A stretch of DNA of 64,000 nucleotides, from assembly GCA_902729315.2 (NCBI GenBank), contig LR746272.1, positions 9,356,327-9,420,326 of the forward strand, written 5' to 3'. The notes beneath the pieces are model-generated. The model saw nothing but the letters and a program-made list of their open reading frames with translations. It searched no databases and was not told the origin of the DNA. The DNA comes from Spirodela intermedia. Taxonomy: Eukaryota > Streptophyta > Magnoliopsida > Alismatales > Araceae. Both the position numbers and the translations under genes were made by a program. The first letter of the stretch is position 1. Each line of letters starts with the position of its first letter. Positions 32,254-42,700 of this stretch are shown in pieces.

Positions 32254-34866
32254 ATGATGAACTACGGCAGACTCGGTTCCCCCGAGTCCATCCCCTCGGT
32301 CACCGACATTCCCTTTCGGAGCGAGCGTCGGGCCCTAGGCGATGACGCCCATCGGAACCGCCGCCGCCGCCGCCTCTTCCTCGTCGGTCTCTTCTGCGCC
32401 TTGTTCCTCGTCGCCGGCGGCGCCGCGGCGGCGTTCCTCGCAGGGTGGGGTGGCGGGAGGGAGGGGACCTCCGTGCCGACGACAATACACAGCCCCAGCA
32501 AGGCCGTCTCTCGGGCCTGTGGCATGACCCGCTTTCCCAGTCTATGCGTCAGCTCCCTTCTGAACTTCCCCGGCGCGGTCGACGCCGGCGAGAAGGACCT
32601 GGTTCACCTCTCCGTCAGCATGACGCTGCAGCGCGTGAGCAGGGCCTTCTACGGGGCCTCCGCTATAGCCAACGTCCACATGGACACGCGCCTGCGGACG
32701 GCCTACGAGGACTGCATCGAGCTGCTAGACGACTCGATCGACCACCTCTCCCGGTCACTCGCCGCCGTGACCCCCGGCCGGAAGGGCGGCGGCGCCACCA
32801 ACGCCGACGTGCTGACTTGGCTGAGCGCCGCTCTGACCAACCACGACACCTGCACGGAGGGGCTGTCGGGGGCCACCGGCGGCTACGTCAAGGACCAGAT
32901 GGTGGCGCACCTCAGGGACCTCTCGGAGCTGGTCAGCAACTGCCTCGCCATATTCTCGATCACCAGCAAGAACAAGGAGTTCGCCGGCGTCCCCATCCAG
33001 AACCGGAGACGGAGGCTGATGAGCAGCGGGAGCGAAGCCGGCGGCGGGCCATTCCCGGTGTGGATGAACCGCAGGGACCGGCGGCTGTTGCAGGTGCCGG
33101 CGGGGACGATACCGGCGGACATTGTGGTATCCAAGGACGGAAATGGGACGTTCACGACCATCGAGGAGGCGGTGAAGGCGGCGCCGGAGTACAGCTCCCG
33201 GCGGTTCATCATCTACATCAGGGCCGGCAGGTGAATCTCTCAGCATTCTCCCTCTTTTCCGCCGTCGTAGGCTTCACCGATCGTATCAGTCCGACCTTCA
33301 GTAAGGTGCTCCGAAGAGGATTCTGGGCACCCCGAACTGTCGAGAAAAATCGAAAGTTTTTCCCCTCTGAATTCGTCAGATTTCGTCGATTATTACCTCG
33401 ATTCGTTCTTGTTCTTGGGGGAATTCCCTCGGAGAGCGATCGATCCGCGCACTCGCACGCGGCCCTGTTGGATTTTACTTTTCTCACTGGATTTGCTCGC
33501 CGCGGCCGAGAACATGGGCGGGACACGGGGAATCTATTCCCTCGTGAAAGACCTGCCCTCACTCAATGGGATACTGTCGGTGACGCGCTCGTCGTCTCCC
33601 CCCTCCTTCTCTCTCTCTCTCTCTCCCCTTCTGGCCCACTCGTTCGTTGACTCCTGTCCAAAAACTGAGTCTTTCCAAGTGTTTTTCCGGCGAGTCAAAG
33701 CCGCCCACCACAGCTGGCCTCTGTCCTTCTCGTGGATCGGGGTCAGGTGTTGGGGGAAGACGGAAGCTTCAGAGATCCAACTCTCCTTCTCATACAATAA
33801 TAGCAAATATCACGATGCAATCGACATTTTTTATGCATTTAAGACCGCGAGGGAGATGATATCTTGATAGCGACGTTGCAGGATAGATAACTTCTCCCCG
33901 TTGTTTTCTTCTGGTTAATCCTTGTTTCTTCCCTCCAATCTGGTTTCTCGCAGGTACGACGAGAACATCAAGGTTGGGCGGAAGAAGACGAACCTGATGT
34001 TCGTCGGTGACGGGAAGGGAAAAACCATCATCGCCGGCGCCCGCAGCGTTTTCGACAACTTCACCACTTTCCACACGGCGACCTTCGGTGAGCCGCGCTC
34101 GGCCATCCCTCCGCCATGGCCGCTGATTCTTTCCACTGACGCAGACAACTCTACCGCCATTGCAGCGACGACGGGGGCGGGGTTCATTGCGAGGGACATC
34201 ACCTTCCAGAACTGGGCTGGCCCCGGGAAGCACCAGGCGGTGGCGCTGCGGGTGGGGGCGGACCACGCGGTGGTCTACCGGTGCAACGTGATCGGCTACC
34301 AGGACACCCTCTACGTGCACTCCCAGCGGCAGTTCTTCCGGGAATGCGACATCTACGGGACGGTGGACTTCATCTTCGGCAACGCCGCCGTGGTGCTGCA
34401 GAACTGCAGCATCTACTCCCGGAAACCCATGGACCTGCAGAAGAACACCATCACCGCGCAGAACCGCAAGGACCCAAACCAGAACACCGGCATCTCCATT
34501 CACGCCTCACGAATCCTCGCCGCCGCAGACTTACTCAACTGCACCAAGGGGGACTACCCCACCTTCCTCGGCCGGCCATGGAAGCTCTACTCCCGTACGG
34601 TCTACATGATGTCCTATATCGGCGACCACATCCACCCCGCCGGCTGGCTAGAGTGGAACGCCACCTTCGCCCTCGACACCCTCTACTACGGCGAGTACAT
34701 GAACTACGGCCCCGGCGCCGCCGTGGGGAAGCGGGTCACCTGGCCGGGCTTCCGGGTCATCACCGTCCCCGAGGAGGCCAGCAAGTTCACCGTCGCGCAG
34801 TTCATCTACGGCTCCTCCTGGTTGCCCTCCACCGGCGTCGCCTTCCTCGCTGGCTTGTCAACGTAG
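32254..34866 (+). CDS. pectinesterase with N-terminal inhibitor-like pro-region (type I PME)
   Basis: Three exons: 32254-33230, 33954-34087 and 34166-34866, giving 603 residues. The enzyme de-esterifies cell-wall homogalacturonan. Order: an arginine-rich cytosolic tail, a membrane span near residues 41-63, an inhibitor-like (PMEI) domain about 85-235 with conserved cysteines, a basic processing site (RRRRLM near 252 and RRDRRLLQ near 273), then the PME domain. Catalytic motifs are complete: KHQAVAL (Q394), GYQDTLY (Q416, D417), DFIFG (D438) and LGRPWKL (R507, W509). The end KFTVAQFIYGSSWLPSTGVAFLAGLS is typical. The junction IYIRAGRYDENIKV is in frame (phase 2). The last intron (34088-34165) is 78 bases and has no stop codon in frame, so an unspliced copy would add 26 residues inside the active domain. 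I removed it because splicing restores the family sequence TATFATTGAGF. GC-rich; convergent with the next gene. Confidence 0.93.
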
Positions 34867-35365
34867 AGAAAAGGAAGCTGCCCAGAATGCGGATCATCAT
34901 CCATCTCTCCCCACCTTCTTCTCCTTCTCCTGTATCGTATATAAATTATCTCAAGTGTTATATATATAAACTTCCACATAGAGTAGACGGCTCTGTTTTT
35001 ATTTTTTCCTTCTTGGAATAACATTGGTGTATCAAGTTCTCTCTCTTCTGTCCATGGCTGCCAATCAGACAGATTGTAAAACTCTCCTTCTTCGCTTTTC
35101 TCTCCACTAATAATCAGCGCACAAGCTCTGTAGAACGAGGGTCCACGTGTGGTTGTCGGTGGGCTGTGGGTTCGCCGGCCTTATTTCCGCCGCGTGGCAA
35201 GTGGCGCCGGGTAATGGATAACTCCTCCCCTGAATCTGAACTCCGCAGTGCGCAAAGTGTTCGACAAAACGCGTGTGGGATCGCAGAGCGGGAGTGGTTG
35301 CTTTCATCGAAGATTTTGACGGGCGGCGCCGGCCGGGGCCAGTTCACGATTGGGCCCTCCGGCCG

Positions 35366-35373
35366 TATAAATA
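35366..35373 (+). promoter_or_regulatory. consensus TATA box without a recognised gene
   Basis: CCGTATAAATACCG contains the full plant consensus TATAAATA in a GC-rich setting. Predicted start is near 35398. A 38-codon open frame (35413-35529) and an AATAAA at 35525-35530 follow. Confidence 0.45.
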
Positions 35374-35412
35374 CCGAGCGGTCGCGCACGGCTAGCGCAG
35401 AGGCGGTCATTC

Positions 35413-35529
35413 ATGATCGTCATAAAACTACATCGATCTGGCCCGATCCCGGCGGCCACCACCGGCGACTTAAATTCCAGCCACCCGTCGGTACTCTGGT
35501 CGAGCAGTCCCGCTCAACCGCACGAATAA
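35413..35529 (+). CDS. possible 38-aa short ORF downstream of an orphan TATA box
   Basis: ATG at 35413 lies about 40 bases after the TATAAATA box, and the stop at 35527-35529 overlaps an AATAAA. The peptide starts MIVIKLHRSGPIPAATTGD and is not hydrophobic. It matches nothing I recognise. Promoter, frame and poly(A) signal in tight order are suggestive only; it may be non-coding or a promoter relic. Confidence 0.2.
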   Translation: MIVIKLHRSGPIPAATTGDLNSSHPSVLWSSSPAQPHE

Positions 35530-35876
35530 AAGATTGCGGGGCTCCCTCTGACCCACCCTACTGTGTACACAGAATAACACACATTTATGGTTGCTTTTAA
35601 TGGCATCAAGCATGTCAATCTCTCTTCTTCGAAGTCAACGAGGACCCTGATAGTTTTGACGATGACCGATCGCACAGTCGCCGGGAAGCCACCAGAGGGA
35701 AACCCACATTCAGCATTCAGGGCAGGGTGTCTATTTCAGTACAGAATGTGACGTTTTTTCAATACCAGCAAGAGTAGGCAGTAGATACAGACAAGTGAAG
35801 TAATTCCCGGGTCCATTTGATACAAGATTACTGGTTCTTACAGAGGGATATTAACGCATGAAAGCGAGACATCTAT

Positions 35877-38615
35877 CTACATAGGCAGCGTACCGAGGCG
35901 ACGATCCATTGCTTCAGAAACGGATTCCAGGAATGCGCTCTCACTGGTCCCTGGGATGACGGCTTCACTCGCTTCACGGACGATCTCCTCGATCACTGAC
36001 TCCTTCTTGAGGGTTTCTCTGCACATGATGCTACCGATGGCGAAGGGAGTCAGGCCCTTCTCAACACCCTTCTTCAGAAGCATGGTGGATATCCTCAGGG
36101 TGCGGGCACATTCGAGGGAGAGCTCCCAGCCGTGGAATTTTAGCAGGGCTATGTCCTCCTCTGCGTCAAGTGATCTTATGTACTCGATGATCTCGGGGCT
36201 AAATGGTTCTCGGGCTTGGGGCCAGTACAGCCATTCAAATGTGCAGTCTTCAAACTGTGGGCAGGAGCAAAGGGAATGAGAGATTGGCGGCTCGCAACTT
36301 CATGCATTGTAGTGCAAAAAGGGAAGGAAAATAAATAAATCTGTGCAGATATATTCAAATTAGATATGTTGTCATGTGAGAATTCAGGGACTTTTCAAAT
36401 AAAAAATGTGCATTTCTGTATTGACCTGGTCTTCCATTAGAGGGCATTATTTTCGAATACCGTAGAATCTGACAAAAATTATGCACATTCACTAGATTCC
36501 CATCCCCAGGGACATTATTCTGTGTGACACAAATCAGAAACCTTTCTTTCGCATGTTTGAGAAGAAATCACTTAAAGAAAGGCCGTGAAGCATTATTCTC
36601 TATCACCTGTTCGATTAAATGGCTCCAACACTTGATGATTCTTATTGTCACTCTTTACAATCTAAACTTTATAAACGCACAACATTATTACTGGTGGAAT
36701 GAATTCTCAGACATCGATATGAGATGGTCCAACAAGTGGAGCCTGAATTAGCCTTCTTTCTTGATTGGGGTTGGTACCTGATAGAAAAAATTAAAAGATG
36801 ACTCTTTGGGAAAGCAGTTTCAAATAGGGACATTGGTTCAGCCACAGTATTTCGTGGCTGATGCCTCGATGTGTGTGGCATTCATAGACTAAAGGCAAAA
36901 AATTATCATGGACAAATGTCCTACTCCCTGAAAAACGCACCCATAAAGTTATGAGAGACCTCCAACTGTTTCTTGATTTCCATTTCGCAGGCTTAAGAAA
37001 ATAGCTAACAGAAGTCCACCCTATCTTAACATTATACCTTCCAGGGTTCAGCAATGTTGAAGGCAGTTAAATGGCTAACAGGAGATATCAATATGGACAA
37101 TGGCAACATTAGAAGATCATGGGATCCATAGAAGTCAGAAAAAATCTTACCCTACATTGCCTACGACGTGTAAAGGATTGAAATCACGCACAACCATGAC
37201 TTCAACATTAATGAAATTAAGCAGAAATTTGGAAGAAGATAAAAACTGAAAGATAAACTCACATTCTCCGGCAAGCAATATCCATGATCAATAGGAACCA
37301 GCCGAATCCGGTGTTCTTCTCCCTCTTTGCAGACTAGGATGTTCCCACCATGCCTATCAGCATTGGCCAATCGGATATCCAGAACAGAGATTTTATGAAC
37401 ATTTTCAAGTGGAAAAGCTCGAGGACCCATATCGTCACAAGTGCCTACATTCTCCATAAACATTTGCAAGGATCCGATTTTAATATTTTTAGCTGCACTG
37501 GTGAACCCATCAGGATGATTAAAACCTTCATGCAAGCAACGGGCCATCACTGTAGGAGGAACACCTGCAAACCCTGTGCCACTGTGCAAAGATGAACGGC
37601 GCCCACCGATGGGATGGTCCAGCAGGTAGGCTGCAACCTCCCTCAACGCACCCTCTCCAACCCGTGTCCCTCTCTTTAAGCCTTCACCATCTACTGATAA
37701 GGGGAGTCCCTGAGGATTATTCACAGCCATTGGTTCCTCATCAATAGGCTTAAAAACTGCAACATATTTCTGACCTGATTTTCCATGCATGAAATAGGCT
37801 CCTCCTGAGCCTTCCGATGACCGGACAGGCACATTGCCCTTCTCCAAACCAGCAACTGTCGCACGAATCATGTCATGAATAACGGGCAGCAATTCGACTT
37901 TGGGATTCACAATAACTGGCTCGAGCAATAAATATCTACTCTGCTGTTCCCTTTCAAAGATTTGAGGAACCTCGAAACTCTTCGACTCGCAAATATCTGA
38001 TGTCTCAATCGACAGTTCAAAATCCTTTTCGACTGGTTTTGACCTAATTTTTGACGATTTGCACAGAACTAAATGGATCACAGCATCTTTGTCACTGGAG
38101 ATTTCTTCAATCAGGCACTGATCATCGAGTTCCTCACCATTACATATCAGCTTCTGCTCAGACGGGTGAGCAAAACCGTTTCTCTTGCTGGCAATTTGCT
38201 GCTTGATGTATCCGATGTTCTTGTTCTGCTCCACATGGAATTTGTATTCCCTCCCAAATGTTGTTTTAACAGTGATGGTACGCAAGTCGCTCAGGCGGAG
38301 CGCAAGGTGAAGAATGTTACCGTTGCCCACGCCGTAGTCCCGGATCAGGCACTCGTTCCGAGCCAGTTCGCGCCCATCAAAGATCAGCTTCTGCTTCTTC
38401 ACAACAAACCCTTTGCACCCCTGTATTCTTAGTTTCACGGATGCTATGGATTCGGAAGCCAGTACCCTCATCGGGATCCGCGCCGATCCCGAGGAGAATG
38501 AGAGGTAGATAAAGATGTATTCTGCTGTACAGTGAGGAGATCTAGAGCCATCGACGCCAAGGAGGGAGAGTGGATCTTCTGGGAGAGGGCTGAGAACGAT
38601 TCCAGCAGAAGACAT
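35877..38615 (-). CDS. PI4KG: phosphatidylinositol 4-kinase gamma with two ubiquitin-like domains
   Basis: Two coding exons, 38615-37263 and 36254-35877, joined in phase 0 at HGYCLPEN-FEDCTFEW; 576 residues, close to Arabidopsis PI4Kgamma4. Two ubiquitin-like domains (about residues 34-107 and 112-185) precede a PI3/4-kinase domain (about 265-560). Visible motifs are GGAYFMHGKSGQKYVAVFKP (lysine K289), LDIRLANADRHGGNILV (D420, N425) and VPIDHGYCLPEN (D443). Family members are named for lipid kinase homology, but several plant members instead phosphorylate proteins and bind the proteasome subunit RPN10 and UFD1 through the ubiquitin-like region. Which activity applies here cannot be read from sequence. 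The ATG at 38615 follows an in-frame acceptor-like CAG, and donor-like sites lie upstream near 39050 and 39145, so an intron in the 5' untranslated region is likely. The intron between the coding exons is about 1.0 kb. Confidence 0.93.
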
Positions 38616-39746
38616 TTTCGGAAGGGGAATTCTTGAACTTGGGCTGACAACTGATCAAATGCGTCAAAATGACGTAAAAAACCAGCACTCCTTCGGGCGA
38701 TTCGGATCTCTTCCTAGCCACAAAAGATGCATAACACCACGCCTACAAAGACATCGCGGATTCAAGGAATCGCCGCCGTCAGAGACGAGCAAGGCGAATC
38801 CTTGATCCCGACGGTGATACAAGAAACAAGCCCAATGAAAAGAACAGCTTCAAACCCTAGACCTTCTAGGGCACGGGTTTCGACTCCAAATCCCACAATC
38901 GGAGCAACGATTTGGGCGAATAGAGCAGTGCGGGGAATTGAGCGGATCTACCGGAACATACGAAACCTTGTGCATAAATCGAAAGAAAGAAAAGGTGGAA
39001 AGACACGGAGGGAGGACACAAACTCGGCGGGGAAGAGGGATTCTTCTTACCGAGCAGGAGAAGAGAACAAGAGAGCAAGGTGCTACGGACGATGGGCTCA
39101 AATCGGCCACCAAACGTAGCAATACACGGAATTCTTTTTACCGATCAGAGGCTCCATTTCCACATTTCTCTAGCCCAGCCTTCCATCTTCACTTCTCCTC
39201 TTCGATCTCCCCCACCCTCTCCTCCCTCGTCCCCAGAAATTCACTCTCACCGACAACTTCTCCTTCGTTCCCTTCCAAAGACCGAGAAAATCGGGGGCGA
39301 AAGCAAAACGGGGACGACGAAGGCCCCCCTCGGCGACCAGGCGAATTAATATCCTCGACAAGGCATCCGCCGGTCGGACTTGACGGCGAAACGGCCGTCA
39401 ACTCCACCGTCAACAAACAGTCCTTGCCTTCCCATTCTTGAGACGCAATAACGGCGACAGATAAACGGAACGGCGGCACAACGCGTTCCAGCGGGAGACT
39501 TTCCTGTCTCCTTCCTCGCCTTCAATCCGTCAAAAGAGAAGACGACCACACCAACGGCTACTTGTGGCTCGGGACTTATCCGGCCCTTTCAAACCAGGGC
39601 CCACAAGCCCACCTGAGCCAATAGCCCAATGGTTGTTGCCCCCGAGAGAGAGAGAGTGACGGGCGGTCACCTTTTATTAATAATTATTAGAGAGGAGGAA
39701 AGCTCTGTGTTTTTCATGAAAGAGAAGAGAAGAGAAGAGAAGAGCT
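38616..39746. other. 5' region of PI4K gamma and 3' flank of the peptidase gene
   Basis: 1.1 kb. The part nearest 38616 probably contains 5' untranslated exon(s) and an intron of the PI4K gamma gene on the minus strand (GTAAGAAG donor-like near 39050, GTAAAAAG near 39145). No coding region is supported, though several GC-rich open frames exist. Confidence 0.45.
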
Positions 39747-42700
39747 TCATAAGTTCCTCTGGATGAACTCCCAGATCCTCTGCTCCATGTAGATGCGGTC
39801 GGCAAGGCGGCGCGGCATGTGGCGCTCGTCGGGGAAGAGCAGGAGCTCGTAGGGCTTGCCCGCGGCGATGAGGGCGTTTACGAGCCTGGCGGTGTGCCGG
39901 AAGTGGACGTTCTCGTCTATCATGCCGTGGACGAGCAGCAGCTTGCCCCTGATCTTGGCCGCGTGGTGCATGACCGAGCTGCCCTCGTAGCGCCGCCCCC
40001 CGTCCTCCCCCGGCAGGCCCATGTACTTCTCGGTGTAGAAGGTGTCGTAGCCGTCCCACGCCGTCACGGGGGCGCCGGAGATGGCGCAGCAGAAGGTCTC
40101 GGGGAAGCGGGCCAAGGAGATGGCCGACAGATAGCCGCCGTAGCTCCACCCGTAGATCCCGATGTGGCCGGCTTTCGCTAGCCCTTCCTTGACGAGCCAC
40201 TCTGCGCCGGTGCGCTGGTCGTGAGCGTCGACGTCTCCGAACCTGTGCTTGAGGGCGCCTTCGAACTTCAGGCCCCGCCGCGCCGTCCCTCTGTTGTCCA
40301 GCTGCCGACGACGCACCAGAGAAGATTCCCATTAAAAAAAACTCGGCAAACGCTTCAGACCAAAGGCAATACGCTGGGGGAAGGGGGGGGGGGGGGCTGA
40401 CCTTCCATATTAGAAAACCTTTATTCCTCAGGAACTGCGCTCTCATGTCGACTGTGTTGATCCAAGAGTCGCACACAGTCTGCACACAAGGGCCGCCATA
40501 AACACTAATAAGTGTCTTGTAAGGAGGGGGACCGAACCTTTCAGCATCAGGCCTGTACAGGGCCCCATATAGAACGGTGCCGTCGCTTGCCGGGACCTGG
40601 ACCATCTCCGGCGGCAAAAATCGGGACTGAAATTGTGGGCCGCCAAGTGCCTGCTCATACAGAGGGATGATCACACTGCCATCATGCAGCAAACAGAGGG
40701 TTACCCGAGGAGGAGAGTTCACGGAGTCATGGACATCCACAAATCTCTGCAACTGGTGATCGAGAATCACTGTGTGCCTTCCCTTGCCGTGAGTTAGCCT
40801 CCGAGGTGTCGGTAGAGGAAGGGTCCAGTTGGGGAAGAGGCTGACAGAGTACAGGTGACTTTCCAAAGGCCCGTCCACTGTCCCCGTGAAGTACACAACC
40901 CCAGCGTTCTCATTTACACCGGCGATTTGCTCGACCATCCAGTCGCCCTGTGTGAGAGGTCCCAAGCAGGCGCCGTGCCGGTCATGAAGATAGATATGTC
41001 TAAAGCCAGTCTTGTCGCTGGCCCAGATGAAGCCCCCCGCAAACTTATCGTTTCCCTTGTCCAAAGGCGTGAAGCAGTCATGCAGGCCGACCCAGGTCTC
41101 ATTCTCTTCAACCAGTATGACTTCCCTCTGGCCTGTTCTTATATCAAACTTGAGGAGCTTCAACTGGGAATGGTGCCGGTTGAGAACCTGGGCTAGAAGA
41201 GCATTTTCAGGAGCCCAGTTTACTCTGGCCAGATATTCCTCATCGAAGTGTTTGCCACAAATGAGGTCCATCCAAGTAACCTCTCCGCCGAGGACAGAGA
41301 CGACTCCAAGCCGGACCGTGACGTTGGACGTCCCAGCAAATGGATATGCATGGTCCTCCTCTGCATCACTACCGACGGAAGGCTTACCCTGATGCATGAT
41401 TCTAAAGAGAGGAACTTCCGATGAATCCACCTCTGTGAAAGCAATGCACTTGCTGTCAGGGGACCACCAGAACCCAGTCTTCCGGTCCATTTCCTCCTGT
41501 AATCACAAAGCGACAGACAAAATAGATGAGACAAGAACAGGAGGCTACGTTCTTATCTGTGTGAGAATATCCGAGTGGAGAGAGAAAAAAAAAGAGAGAG
41601 AGAGGAGCACCTGCGCAATATACTCCGCAAGACCATGAGTCTGAAAATGCACCACAAAACAAGGCCTCAGACTTTGATGATCCACGGAGAAAAATGTGTA
41701 CATTGATAATAAATTAATGAACCGAAAAGATTGACAATAAATGCCACAAAAACCAGAGGCATCCGTAGCTTTTCTCCAAGTAGAAAGGTTATATGAGAAC
41801 AATATGGCGCAATATTGGCACAGGGGAGAAGATAAGGATGAACCGAAATGAATCAAGACTGAGAGAACATTCTCACTGTTCTAAACGGTAGTGTGTTTCC
41901 AGAGTGATAAGCAATCTTCCTATAATAAAGCATACCATAAAGAGACAAACACGAGAAGACACGTAGCAACAGAGTTCTAAACCACTATAGTTTCAGGTGA
42001 GCGAGATGAATGATCAAATTTGATCAAGTATATGAAGTTGCTAGTGACAGAGAAAATATAACGAAACAAATATGAACATAAAAATACACTGCCGGATCAC
42101 TCAGACATCATTCAGAGTAGACCGCAGCATATTATAAATGGCCACAGCAGGACTTTCGTATTGAGACAGGAGAAGTAAATTTTTATTTCTCAAGTGATAT
42201 TATCACGCTGAACAGGCGTTCACGGACGAACAACTCATTTTATTGAAATTCTGGACGTCCCAGTCACAGCTACGGGAAATCTGAGATCATTCAAGCGTTT
42301 GTCAAAAAAGCCCTTGACAGCGTTAGTCCAGTTATCCAGGTGCTTTCAAGTCAATGTCGATATGATTGGCTAGAAGCCATCCAAAATCCCCAACAACTGA
42401 TTTCACATAGAAAAGTGAGTGGGATACGCCCTATGAAAAAGCTCCTGGGTTGAAGTTTATTCTGCATCATGGACATGCCAGAAGATTCTGATCTTATTCT
42501 CCATTGTACAATAGGCTTGTTACCACGTAACTATGGAGTGAGGTTAAATGGGTTCATTGCCATTCACTAGGTCTTCTCGCCCATTAAACACACGGTCGTT
42601 AAAATGTGAAATAACGAAGGAATATCCTCAGAGTATCTGATTCACTTATTACAGAATCATCTGTAAGGGTAGAACTCCAAAAATATTTAATAACACAAAC

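Larger units (their letters stand above)
34867..35876. other. convergent intergenic region with an orphan core promoter
   Basis: 1.0 kb between the pectinesterase and PI4K 3' ends. AATAAC and similar signals follow the pectinesterase stop. A GC-rich island at about 35110-35560 carries a strong TATA box but no recognised gene. Confidence 0.5.

Noticed and set aside
32445-33650. 401-codon plus-strand frame overlapping pectinesterase exon 1
   Set aside because: Out-of-frame reading of the PME exon; no family match and it ignores the clear splice donor at 33231.
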